Assembly (NCBI GenBank): GCA_026874595.1 | Contig: CM049307.1 | Span: forward strand, 59,344,870-59,408,869 | Origin: Sipunculus nudus | Lineage: Eukaryota; Annelida; Sipuncula; Golfingiida; Sipunculidae | Length of the DNA: 64,000 nucleotides | Direction: 5' to 3' | Shown: piece after piece, positions 1 through 11,922 of the stretch | Position numbering within the stretch: position 1 is the stretch's first letter | Layout of the letters: the number at the start of each line of letters is the position of its first letter | Translations under genes and position numbers: made by a program | The notes under the pieces: model-generated | The model's input: only the letters and a program-made list of their open reading frames with translations | Database searches by the model: none | Told to the model about the DNA's origin: nothing

Positions 1-94
1 ATAGAGTGTGTAGAAGACCACTTATTAATATTAAAATCCTGTTGAACTGTCATGAATAATATTTCAGGTACAAGGTTTACTAGCGGATATGAAC

Positions 95-720
95 TATAGT
101 CCGTTCCAGCATCCCTGTCCACCTGTTTTTTCGGGATTATCTCTACATAAGACAAACTTGCAAAATAATATTTGCACCAATGGCATGAAGAGGCAAAAGC
201 GTAATTTTTGGTCCCTTACCTACTCAAAATATAAATATTATTCACTTTACGGCCTGGCTGACATATCTCATATATATCCGTGGTTCATGGCGTCCCTAAT
301 AAGTGGCCATTGTTTATCCTCCTTGGATATGGATATAAAGTAATGTGACGTAACAGTGAAGCGCGTGCACGCGGAGAATACAAGTCTCGCTGTAAACAGG
401 GGTCGGGAGCTCTTGATTATTGGTCCCATGAATATGGGCGCCTCTTTAGTACGTCACGTCTATTATGACATCATCACTAATCCCTGATATGCCCATTTCA
501 CAGATTAGTGGCACGATGTCGCTACAGAATAGACTTGTTACTCATAAAATGCTTTTAAATTGTTAACAGGAAAATGACATAAGGTACGCTATTATTTCCA
601 TAACAGTTAATTACGCTTTTTCCTCTTTCTGCCCTAAGATAAAAAAGTTTGGACGTTCTTTGATTATCAAAAAAATAATCACGAAAAAACAGGTGGACAG
701 GGGTGCTGGAACGGACTATA
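95..720. mobile_element. MITE-like element with 39-bp terminal inverted repeats
   Basis: Bases 95-133 and 682-720 are inverted copies of each other with about one mismatch. Each outer end begins TATAGTCCGTTCCAGCA. The ends sit at TATA, so a TA target duplication is likely. The 626-bp interior has no long ORF and no transposase motif. It contains ACGTCA/TGACGT-type motifs around 348 and 450. This looks like a non-autonomous DNA transposon; the superfamily is not determined. Confidence 0.75.
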
Positions 721-1633
721 AATAAGATGGAAAAAACACGCACATTTTTGGTACTGCTGATTTTTTTGCAACTAGAGAATGCTTCTGTAATTAACAAACA
801 AATTAATCAGTTTGTAAAGTGATATCAAGAATTTGATAATTAAACCAACTGTAAACTTTTTATTTTGTTGCATACAATCTCTAATTTAATTGTAATCCAG
901 TCCAAGCTCAGATCTCCAAAAATGCAATGCTGTCTTGTTTTTTTTTTTTTGCCCATGACATATGTATATTCCAATTTGATGAACAATTCTTGTACCTAAA
1001 TATGACATGACATTGATATATTCTTTTACTACCAAATTGCATCATGGGATAGAAATTGTGAGGCAGACGGATCTGCAAGGAGGAGGTGAGGTGTACACGA
1101 ATGCTTGCACCAAATAATTTTTGCAGATATTGAATTATCATACAACCACAGTTGGTATACTAACATGTAGAAAACTGTTTACAACTGCCTGAAGGAATAA
1201 TAGTTTGCCTACCAGGCTGTTAGCATCATATTTTTTTTTCAGTATTTAGACTTTTAGTTTTCATTATATCTCTAAACATCAGAACACAAGTTAAGTATGA
1301 ATTTTCACAACTGCATGTTATCAAATATTGCACCTGCTGTGACTTACGCATGTCCAGTTGATCAATAGCTGCAGGTGTGTTTTCTTTCATTTACTCTGGC
1401 TGATCTCTGTCTTAAAATGGAGAACATATGTGAGAGAACTTCAGGTGCCTTACTGAACAGTTGTGTTTCTGCATATCCAAATTTTAAGGCATATATGAAT
1501 ATAATCGAATACTCCCATTTAGCTGTATTGAATTCCATGATAAATTTTTAATGTGCTGGTTGTTATATAACTTTTTACTTAACATATTGATAGCTCTAAT
1601 TAGCAGTATTACATAAGTTCTGCAAACTTTTTT
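721..1633. other. AT-rich stretch, nothing recognised
   Basis: AT-rich DNA with short homopolymer runs. No exon with splice sites, ORF of note or repeat end was recognised. Confidence 0.5.
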
Positions 1634-3581
1634 AGCTCAGCTGACTATAAGTCATCTGAGCTATAGTCATGGTCCATTGTCCGTCGTCCGTCCGTCTGTC
1701 CGTCCGTCCGTCCGTCCGTCTGTCCGTCCGTCCGTAGATGTGGCACGTTTTGAAACCGTAAGACCTAGGAATCCAAAATTCAGCATAATGTTAGATGTCC
1801 CCAAGATCTCCTACCAAGCCGAAAACTGGGTCTTTGCGACTTCATTCCTTTGAGAAATTAAGGAAAAACCTCAATTTTTTATTAAAAACCTATTTTCACA
1901 CTTTAGGACTGCCTAATATCAAAACCACTCATCTGTTTTTCCTCATATTTCCTATAAATAATCCTCTATATAATTCCTATGTACATGCCAGAAATTAGGT
2001 CTGTATTATTTAATTTAAAAAAGTTATGGGCCCAAACATAATGCATTTTGTAAATAATCAGGAAAGAAATTTTATCACTTAACACAAAACTTGTTAAAGC
2101 TAAGCACTTTTTTTCCAGTAATATTACTTTTATTAATCAAAATTAAATTGTATACCCAAAATTAGATCAAAATCTTTTAAATTTTTAAAAATATAAGCAA
2201 AAATAAAAAATTGGTACCTTAAATTTTGCCCAACTTTGACCATGGCACGTTTTTTTGCTGTAACTGCTGTGGATTTAATTTTCACAGCATGTTTTTGTTA
2301 GCATTTCAACTGTTAACACCAAAAATTTGAAACCAGTTGATCAAAAACTGTAGATTTTATTCAAGTTTTCAAGCACCATGTCACATATTGCTAGTGTTAT
2401 GCAGTTTGCTAGAGCTCAGCTCCCGAGCTTCAGCTCTAAGTTCCTTAAATTTGGCATACAGTTAGATTTCTCCAAAATCCCCTACCATGCCAAGAATTTG
2501 GTCACTAGGACTTAATTCCTTCGAGATATCAATGAAAAACTTCATTTTTCCATTTAAAACCCAATGTTACACTTTAAGACTGCCTAATATCAAAACCACT
2601 GATCTGACTTTGATCATATATAATATACATATTTTTCTATACATTCACTATGCACATGCCAGAAATGATGTCAGTATTGTGTATTTTATGGGCCCAAACA
2701 CAATGCACTTTGTAAAAAATCAAGAAATATATTTACTCCCTTAACAAGGGCATTGCTGAAGCTAGAGATTTTTTTGTCAGGGATGTAACATTATTTAATC
2801 AAGATTCAATTGAATACCCAAAATTAGTTCTGAATTTTTCAAATTTTATAAGTTATTAGTATAAATATAAAATGTGTACCTTAAATTTTGCCCAACTGTG
2901 ACCAAGGCACGTTTGTTTCCCGTGAGCACTGTTGATATAATTTTCATATCATGCACACATAAGGATTTCAGCTTTTTAGTTTAGAAAGCTGAAAGAAATT
3001 TGCCAAATATTGTAGCTTTTATTAATGTTTTTTATGAGACCCTGTCAGACTTTGGCTCTCTCCAGCCCCTCTTGAGTCACCTGTATGTTGACCTTGTTGA
3101 CCTTTCATCAAATTATGCACGCTTGAGGGGAGAATCCAGGCAGCTTATGGCCAGCCACAGTTGATCCAGGTGTTCAACCCAACTCATCTGGTAGTTTTAA
3201 CCAACAACATAACAATAAACAATAAATTAATAAATTTTTATTGGTTTTTAATAACAAATTAAAGAAAAATAGAAAAGGAATTTGTTAGTTTATAATAACA
3301 GGAAATTAACTTGCAGTTACTGATGATATAAGAATCTTGTATCGATGGGTAGAATGTCACATATTCCAAATAACACCATGCAGTCACCTATGGCATTTTT
3401 CAGTTCATTTTTAATGATAAAGAAGTAAATCATATTATTCATTACTAATCATTAAGGATTATATGAAGGAAATTAATGATAGACAAAGATGCAGTTGATA
3501 ATATTAATCTAGATTCCTACTGTGTCTAGTGTGTACATTGATGTGAAATTAGTCCAAAATGAATTTTTTACAGTTATTTTT

Positions 3582-5478
3582 ATGCCCCCGCCACAAAGTG
3601 GCCGGGGCATATAGTTTTACCCATGTCCGTCATTCCGTCCTTCCGTCCTTCCGAAATCAAACAGTTGTACGGACTTTTTTTCGCAATGCCTGCAGATATT
3701 GGCCTGATTTTTGGTGTGTGGGCAGATATAGACCAGTTACAGATGGAGTTCGCGTTTCGTCCTGGTTGACCTAATTTTGACCGTTTTACGGCTTCTAAAC
3801 TTAGAAAATTTCATGAAAAATAGAAATATTCATGACAGATACACATGTACGGACTTTTTTTCGCAATGCCTGCAGATATTGGCCTGATTTTTGTTGTGTG
3901 AGCAGATATAGACCAGTTACAGATCGCGTTCGCGTTTCGTCCTGGTTGACCTACTTTTGACCGTTTTACGGCTCCTGAACATAGAAAATTTCATGAAAAA
4001 TATGAAATTTCATGACAAATTCACATGTACGGACTTTTTTTCGCAGTGCCTGCAGATATGGGCCTGATTTTTGGTGTGTGGACAGATATAGACCAGTTAC
4101 AGATCGAGTCCGCGTTTCGTCCGGTTGACCTATTTTTGACCGTTTTACGGCTCCTAAACTTAGAAATTTTCATGAAAAATAGAAATATTCATGACAGATA
4201 CACATGTACGGACTTTTTTTCGCAATGCCTGCAGATATTGGCCTGATTTTTGGTGTGTGGACAGATATAGACCAGTTACAGATCGAGTTCACGTTTTGTC
4301 CCAGTTGACCTACTTTTGACTGTTTTACGGCTCCTAAACTTAGAAAATTTCATGAAAAATAGAAATGTTCATGACAGATACACATGTACAGACTTTTTTT
4401 AACAATGCCTGCAGATATTGGCCTAATTTTTGGTGTGTGGGCAGATATAGACCAGTTACAGATAGAGTTCGCGTTTTGTCCTGGTTGACCTACGTTTGAC
4501 CGTTTTACGGCTCCTGAACATAGAAAATTTCGTGAAAAATATGAAATTTCATGACAAATACACATGTACAGACTTTTTATCGCAATGCCTGCAGATATTG
4601 GCCTGATTTTTGGTGTGTGGGCAGATATTGACCAGTTACAGAAGGAGTTCGCATTTCGTCCTGGTTGACCTAGTTTTGACTGTTTTACGGCTCCTGAACA
4701 TAGAAAATTTCATGTAAAATATATATTTTCATGACAAATACACTTCTACAGACTTTTCTTCACAATACCTGCAGATATTGGCCTGATTTTTGGTGTGTGG
4801 GCAGATAATGACCAGTTACAGATCAAGTTCACGTTTTGTCCCAGTTGACCTATTTTTGAACGTTTGACGGTGCTCTAACATAGAAAATTTCATAAAAAGG
4901 TGCACATGTATGGACTTTTTTTCGCAGTGCCTGCAGATACGGGCCTGATTTTTGGTGTGTAGGCAGATAATGACCAGTTACAGATCGAGTTCTTGTTTTG
5001 TCTCAGTTGACCTACTTTTGACCATTTGACTGCTCCTGAACATAGAAAGTTTCATAAAAAATATAAATTTTCATAACAAATGCATATGTACTGACTTTTT
5101 CCTCAATGCCTGCAGATACCACCCTGATTTTTTTTGTGTGGGCAGATAATGACAGTTACAGATCGAGTTTGCGTTTCATCCCGGTTGACCTACTTTTGAT
5201 TGTTTTACAGCTCCTAAACATAGAAAATTTCATGAAAGACAGAAATTTTTATGGAAAATGCACATGTATTGACTTTTTTTCACAATGCCTGCATATACTG
5301 GCATGATTTTTGGTGTGTTGCTTGATAATGACCCGTTACAGATCGAGTTTGCATTTTGCCCTTGTTGACCTACTTTTGACCATACGACACCTCCTGAACT
5401 TAAAAAATTTTCCAAATTTTACAAATGTTTTCTAATTTGACCAAGGCGGGGGCATTCGTGTCGTTCCGACACATCTAG
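3582..5478 (+). mobile_element. pearl-like / Helentron-type non-autonomous element nested in copy A
   Basis: Copy B is an empty site: CAGTTATTTTTTAATATAAA continues uninterrupted there. Here the same sequence is split in the T-run by ATGCCCCCGCC...ACATCTAG. The first 30 bases can fold as a hairpin (ATGCCCC and GCCAC arms pairing with GTGGC and GGGGCAT). The 5' ATGCCCCCGCC recurs inverted at 5445-5455. A 3' hairpin GTGTCG-TTC-CGACAC (5458-5472) is followed by CTAG and then T. Between the ends lie about ten 180-bp tandem units. This matches the pearl elements of bivalves and non-autonomous Helentrons, which use rolling-circle transposition with the enzyme supplied in trans. No Rep/helicase is encoded. 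Confidence 0.8.
3666..5440 (+). repeat. Tandem array, about ten units of 180 bp
   Basis: The motif TGCAGATAT or a close variant recurs at 3691, 3871, 4051, 4230, 4410, 4590, 4770, 4932, 5111 and 5290. The period is 179-180 bp except for one 162-bp unit. Every unit carries GGACTTTTTTTCGCAATGCC-like and GTTGACCTA-like blocks. The first units are most alike, while the last three have drifted and carry deletions. The array is the core of the pearl-like element, not an independent satellite. Confidence 0.9.
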
Positions 5479-6152
5479 TTTAATATAAATAAAAGCCATA
5501 AAACCAGGTACTTATGATCATTATTTAAATGTGTGAAATTTGTATATTCTGGATTCTCAACATCATTGTTTGGTGAAAACTGAATAAATACCAGACATGG
5601 TGCGAATACTTTGTAATTGTATTTAAATACGAATATGATTATGTACTCCATTATAAAATTTCTTGCATAAAGAATGGGAATTCAGGTAAAAATGAAAGTA
5701 TATGAATACTCGTGCAAATACTTTCAAAATGTATTCATGAATGCATTCATGAATATATTCTTTTAAATTATTTTAATAATCATATCAGTTATATTTCATT
5801 TTAAAAAATCATATGATTCTCTTATTATTTTTAATAAAAATTATATTTGGGACAATATTTGTAATTTTTTTAATAAATAGTTAAACTCTTATATTATATG
5901 TTCTGCTTATAAGTTATATGGCCAAGTCAAAATCTGTGTGACAGCAGTACTCCATTTGTTAATAAAATAAATGAAATCAATCCTCTTCCCTGTCTCCAAA
6001 GGTACTATCAAAATCATACATAAGCTAAACAACAACAACTCATAATACAGCTTATATTTATTACCACACAAAACCAGCATGTGCCTCATTTCTAAATAAT
6101 ATTTTTTTATCATATATATATTAGCTGAGCATCGTGACCCAAAGGTCCCTTG

Positions 6153-7403
6153 TTTTATCTATTTTTGAGACCTCAAAAAATGCTGTCATCTGTTAACAGG
6201 GCACAAATTGTATCCACTGGACCTGGAATCTTCTCACTTTACATCCAGAGAGGTCCATGAAAAGTCTTCTTGGAAACTTGGAATTAGGTCTCTGTTACCC
6301 ATATTCTTCCAGTTATGGGGCTCCAAAATACCCCTCGGAATAATGAAAAATTTGATACAAAAGCTCAAGTATCTGAACAACTAAAGCATTGATCAGCATG
6401 ATTCTTTGCATGGATATTGATCATGGGGTGTTACATCAGTTTTTGCCGACTGGTGGCGCCACCTGTATTTTTTATTTTTTTTTACAATTTTTTTATCTAT
6501 TTTTGAGACCTTAAAAGATGCCGTCATCTGATAATAGGGCACAAATCCTAATGACTAGACCTAGAATCTTCTTTCTTGACATGCTTGGAGACCCTTGAAA
6601 AGTCTCCTTGGAAACCTGAAATTAGGTCTCTGTCACCCATATTGTTCGAGCTATGAGGCTCAGTACCCCCTAGAATAATTGAAAATTTGATACAAAAGCA
6701 GGGCACAAATCATAACCATGGGGCCCAGAATATTCTAACTAGACATCCTGAGAGTTCCTCAAAAGTTCTACCCAGAAACCTGAAATTGGGTCACAGTGAC
6801 CAATATTCTCAGAGTTTTGGGATATGTTTGAGCACCCCAGAAATAATGCGAAATACACAGAAATAGCCTGATTCCTCATGAAAGGCTGGTTGGATTGTCA
6901 TCAGAATTGTTTTGCTTATGGGTCTTGATGAACTTAATTTAAATATTAATGCATGAACAATGATGCCACTTATCTTAATTAGTTATCTGTGCAAGGACAT
7001 ATTTATATCAACATGTCAGTCAGCTGAGCGTCATGACCCAGGGGTCACATGTTGAGACATTCTGTTACCTCTCCCATTCAGCAAAAACTACTTCCCAAAA
7101 CATATCAGTTTTCTACTTTTCCATAATTATTTTGATTCATTAAATGTGTATTTTTATACTTGCAAATCTCCACTTCCTTCCTCTGCAATTTATAACATCT
7201 TGTCATTCCCAATGCAATATTTTAGACACGTTCTTGTACCTATTTCAGATACTGATACTTCTATATTACAATTAGCTCAACTACATAATCAGTACAAAAA
7301 AATTACATCTGTCAAAATGAAATCTAACAGACCTACATACAACAGTGGTGATACAATAATATCTGTCACATTCAGCTGAGCGCCGTGACCCATTGGTCCC
7401 TTG
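6153..7403 (+). mobile_element. Degenerate relatives of the copy A family, with two more 3' ends
   Basis: Three diverged repeats starting near 6160, 6490 and 6700 share blocks such as AGGGCACAAATC, GAAATTAGGTCTCTGT and AAAATTTGATACAAAAGC. After them come two further copies of the family's 3' end: CAGCTGAGCGTCATGACCC at 7021 and CAGCTGAGCGCCGTGACCC at 7373. The second is followed by ATTGGTCCCTTG and a T-run, as in copies A and B. The segment reads as remnants of older related elements stacked at one site. Confidence 0.6.
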
Positions 7404-10292
7404 TTTATATGCTTGTGCCAAGCCCAATAGATGGCACCACCTCTTCTAGGGAAGGTCACATAGGACACTTGCGGTACTGTTCTGTATGTTTCTGGTAACA
7501 GTTTATTAATATATCTGTGTATTGGACTCTTGCTGACTGATACATAAAAATTAATCTTAATGGCTTAATGATAACATGTATATTACATAAGCATACAGTA
7601 TACAGATGGGGTGAGATGCCATCCACAGGCATGTGTTAATTAAATTCATATAAAAAAGGTCACATTATCTGTCGAAAGTGAAGGATCAAGTCATGGTGTA
7701 AAGCAAGGCTTAGTTTTGCTGAAAAAAAGGATGAAAGTGATCACATACATATTCTATGCACAATTATCTTATAAATATTTTATTCAGAGTAAACAATTCA
7801 GATTTTATTACATAAATATAATATGAAATTTATATTTAATAAATCAGATTTTATTACATGATAATAATATAAATTATTCAAATAACAATTCAAATAATGA
7901 ATTCTATTGTATGCTTAACTATTTTTTAGTATATTCATTCAAACTAAACAGTTTCAGTATCAACCATTGTTTTGAACAGATGTAATGTGCAAAATCTAAT
8001 GAATTTGTAGTTCTTAAAATTACAAAAATTACTAAAATATGATAGCATTACGAACACTGCAAAACAGTAAGGTGTAATTTTTAGTAGAAGTCATGGTAAT
8101 AACTCTTTATCAGTAACATATTAGTTTTCAGCATTACCCTCAAAATAGATTAGACAGATATGAATCCAGTTTAGAAATATCTGAACACTTGTTATGCATA
8201 TATTCTTTTGTGAAAAACAGGCAGACACTATAGTTTTGTGTAAGAAGCACTTGAGTCAGCAAAAATATTAACAAAACTAGTGTACTTCTTTAATGTCATG
8301 TAAGTGCAAGGTCTTATATTTGCCCTCAAGTGTGTGTTCAACAGCCAAATGATTGAAAAATAATGAGAACATTGATGCTCATATATGGTGAAAATGACAT
8401 TTTATGACCCAGTTTATTCCCTGTGCTAAAACGATAAGCACAGTGTACAAATGTGTATCATCCAGGTGCTATAAATGGTAACAAACAGTTACTACAACAT
8501 TAAATATTTACAGAAGCATTAAGATAGACATTCACTAGGTTAGGGCCAAGGCAAAGTAGTGCCTTCTTATTATGGTGATTCGAGAAATTCATTTGTGTAT
8601 TGATCTGGTTCTAAAAACTGGCTCAGTCAACCTCTTGACCCAGTAGAATGCCAGTGTACAGGAATTGTGCCAGTGATTTAATGGTGTTATTTAATTGCAC
8701 TGATAATGTAAAATTTGAAAATATAGGGAATTTTTTACATCAACAGATGAGAAAACAATTTAAATCAAATATTTACTTAAGGTATGGATGATAGAAAAGT
8801 GCAATCATAATACAATATTTTTGATGGGAAAAGGAATTATTGAATGTGTATTTGAAATACAGGTGGTAGAAAAAGGAAATATCAAATTTGTATTCAAGAA
8901 ATAGGTGATGGAAAAGAAATATTGATAGTGTACAAGTTTATAGATGATGGAAAGTGTTTTAAGTAACAAGTTAAGAAGAATATGTGATAGTAGCATAAAG
9001 GCTTGACTGTATAAGCTTGACTGTATATACAGCCCTGTAGATAATATCAGTTTGTTATGTTTATGTTTGTCATATTTATGTATGGTTCTTTATCTATTTC
9101 TTTTGCTTGACAAAATTATATATAACATCATAGATGGTAGTATATATTGCCTTATGTATTACCAGAGTTAGAAATAGGCTCTGTAACACAGAGTGGACTG
9201 TCTCTCTGACACATGCACACACAGTCACTTGCATGCACTCATGCATGCACACAGCACACACATATGCACACATACAAAAGACATATATTCAGTGATATTT
9301 TGGATAAACATATTATATTTATATTTATCACAAATTCGCTCGGCACATGTGTATGAATTTTGACTTTTCATATGAAATTTAAGGTCTGTGAAACAATAAA
9401 AAAAATGGATTTAAGGGAATACATTTTCAAATGTTTGGAAAGCATAATGACCTATTATTAATGAATCAAAGTAGAATATATTTAAGATCTATTGGATTGT
9501 AGACTTGCAGTATTCAGGTGTTGACTTTATAGCTGATGGTGTTGTAACCTGTAGTTTGACATATCCATGACGTGTAGTCACTCTTATCTTTATTGTCCAG
9601 ATTTCTTAACTCAGAACTTGAGGTAACTCAGTACATTCTAATTTTTTCATGCATAATGGATACATATGTAGATATACCTGCAAGGCAGACAAGAATACAC
9701 TGTACTTGGTACAATAAAGCTGATATACCTCATGCAGAGTCAGATACCTTTAGGTCTTTAATATGGTTTATCGCTGACAGTCTCTGATTGGCTTTGGGCA
9801 AGTGAATGTTAAGGTTCAGATAAGTATACACATACTCATGTCACATTAAAGAAGAACCCAGGTCATAATTTGTATGTGCTTGTAAAATTTAAACACCTAT
9901 TTTTTGTGACCACAAAGATCAAGCTACTAAACTGGTCAATGGTTATTTGCCAGTTTATAAGGACAGCATGTATAACTAATGGCTGCCTTTTCCAATGATT
10001 TTATTATGTTTGATCACATACAGTTGATGTTGTACCTTCACTAATGATTAAACATTTCAACCAGTTGTGTATATTTGCTGTATATATGCAAACTGCCAGA
10101 TGATGCACCTTTTTTGGACATTTTGTAACGTGTATTAAATAAAAAAATGTAAATTACAGAGTTGCTCTTTTAGTATAGAAGAGAAATTACAGATAAAAGA
10201 ATATACAGAAATTCACAAAGTGTCTCAGTTCTGTGATTTATTTTATAAATGATTTATCATTAATAAGGAAACAGAAAATTTCTGAAATTCTA
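7404..10292. other. AT-rich non-coding stretch with weak local repeats
   Basis: No exon was recognised. A weak repeat of roughly 41 bp built around GATGGAAAAG occupies about 8765-8960. A CA-rich, CATGCACAC-type simple sequence lies at about 9205-9275. The rest is plain AT-rich DNA. Confidence 0.5.
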
Positions 10293-10813
10293 TTAAAGGG
10301 GCCCGATCACCTATAAGGCATGTTGAATTAAGTTATTAACATAATAAATATATTAATTTCTTCCCTTAATTTATACCTGCCAAAATATTGCCCTGACACC
10401 ATTTGCTTACTCCTGTAAAAGCATGTTTAAAACAGTGGTCATGTGCGATCACAGGTGTCATCATAAACAAAGCGCGTGGGACTCTGTGCAAAGCTGTGCC
10501 ACAACACATGCCAATCATGAGGTGCCCTGACTGACTTGGCTGCAAAATGTAATACAAATTCCAACTGGTTGAAATATTGTGTGTTGTGGCTAACAATGGG
10601 ACCTCCTGTCACGCGCCCTTTTTATGGTAAACAGACACATGTGGACTGTGTTTACAAACATACAGAGCCAAAACAAGGTGTTAAACAGCCGTATGGGAGG
10701 TACTGAGGCAATGTGCTGGGATGGTTTGGCTGGGAAACTTTTGTATAAAGCAAAACTGAACTGATAGTGTGAAAGAATTGGCAAAATATTGGTCCTGATT
10801 ATGTCCCTTGAAG
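10293..10813 (+). mobile_element. MITE family 1, copy 1
   Basis: It starts TTAAAGGGGCCCGATCACCT and ends CTGATTATGTCCCTTGAA. Long shared blocks (for example TTGCTTACTCC, ACACATGTGGACTGT, AACAAGGTGTTAAACA) identify the same element at 23131-23630 and, inverted, at 21622-22127. There is no coding capacity. The ends form an imperfect inverted repeat with TTAAAGGG at the tips, so this is probably a non-autonomous DNA transposon. Confidence 0.7.
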
Positions 10814-11668
10814 TTTGGTCAGGGATTTAAATATAATATTCATTTAATACATAAAAATAGCAGTATAAAGTATGTTTGTGTAAGTTTGTATTTGGGAAGT
10901 GAGTAAGGATTAATTGTTCAGCATTCATTGTAATCTATTTTTCTGTTTTGAGAGACATGTCCTCATACCAGAATGCATATCTTTGTCAAATACAGTATGT
11001 ATGGAACTGAAGGTGTGGTCCATAAATGTAAAATACTAACAGTACAAGGTGAGTGTCTGTATTTTGAGAAGTAAATAAACAGTGGACATCCGTGCTGTGT
11101 GTTTACACAGTATGTCCTTGTCTGTTTAATATGGAGCTCCCGCATTTGAAAAAAAAAAATTTTTCTTGTCATCAGGAATGCAGAAAATGCCCCTTGCTTT
11201 TCCTATGGAGCATTTGTACCAAATGCTCATGAGTAAAAATACATTGCATTGTATGCTTCACTCCCAGTGTATTATGAGGTACTTCCACAGAGGCTTTGTG
11301 TCCTGATGTCAGTGGACTTGCTCATGGTTGTAAAAGATGCATATAAAGTGCATGTGATCATTGTTAACATTCATAGACTCATACGACCAACTTTGCTATC
11401 ATTGAGCAAGGAAAGGAAATGAATAACAGCTCTTTGTATTCTGTTCTTAAAGATATACATTCATATATTTTGCTGTATCTTTTTCCATTGCACCAATACA
11501 CTGTACATACTTTAGCCAGTAATACAAACTAGCTTTACTTTAATGTTTCTCAGAAAAGGAAGAATGTCTTTAGATATATGACCTCATGGTACCCAAGGAG
11601 TACTACTATCTTATTGCCACCTAGACCTACACTCCGTATGCAGTGGTTATTCACTGCAGTTGTTTGAG
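10814..11668. other. Non-coding stretch, nothing recognised
   Basis: AT-rich sequence with only short ORFs that lack splice context or recognisable protein motifs. Confidence 0.45.
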
Positions 11669-11922
11669 ATCTCCTTCGTTTTAACCGCTGCTATATTGGG
11701 TTCCAGCACCAGGTCTGGCACAGGGTCAAGAATCAGACCAGTGAGAGCAGGATGTCACAGGTTTAAAACTTGGATGCGCTTTGTGCTAACTTGGATGAGT
11801 TGGATGTGCTATGTAATACCACGCTCTCATTGGTCTGATTACAATTCTTTGTCCTGTGCCAGCCCTGGTGGTGAAACCCAGAGAATCTTGCTGTACAAAG
11901 CAGCGGTTACAATGAAGGAGAT
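11669..11922. mobile_element. Fold-back element with arms of about 90 bp
   Basis: The left arm (11669-11757) starts ATCTCCTTCGTTTTAACCGC. It matches, inverted and with scattered mismatches, the right arm (about 11826-11922) ending GCGGTTACAATGAAGGAGAT. The arms share CTGGCACAGG and ATCAGACCA blocks and flank a spacer of about 68 bp. A transcript would form a long hairpin. No target duplication is obvious. It is a MITE or fold-back element with no coding capacity. Confidence 0.7.

Larger units (their letters stand above)
1634..6152 (+). mobile_element. 2.6-kb non-autonomous family, copy A (carries a nested insertion)
   Basis: This copy begins AGCTCAGCTGACTATAAG after a T-run and ends GACCCAAAGGTCCCTTG before a T-run. 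Copy B (56470-59100) matches it almost base for base. Without the nested insertion at 3582-5478, A is about 2.62 kb and B is 2.63 kb. The terminal GCTCAGCTG is inverted in the subterminal CAGCTGAGC; in this copy the latter has decayed to TAGCTGAGC. A (GTCC)n-type microsatellite follows the 5' end (1678-1735). The core is a diverged tandem duplication of roughly 670 bp (about 1760-2440 and 2440-3070), both units containing CTGCCTAATATCAAAACCAC. The 3' end has a small GACC-NNNN-GGTC stem. No coding capacity is seen. Subterminal inverted repeats, a tandem core, a 3' hairpin and insertion in a T-run are typical of Helentron-derived elements (HINEs); this assignment is inference. Confidence 0.75.

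Noticed and set aside
2487-2744. 85-codon ORF and its counterpart at 57304
   Set aside because: Both arise from the same non-coding 2.6-kb repeat; the frame breaks differently in each copy.
3666-5440. CRISPR-like or centromeric array
   Set aside because: Units are 180 bp with no unique spacers, and the array is contained inside one transposon copy.
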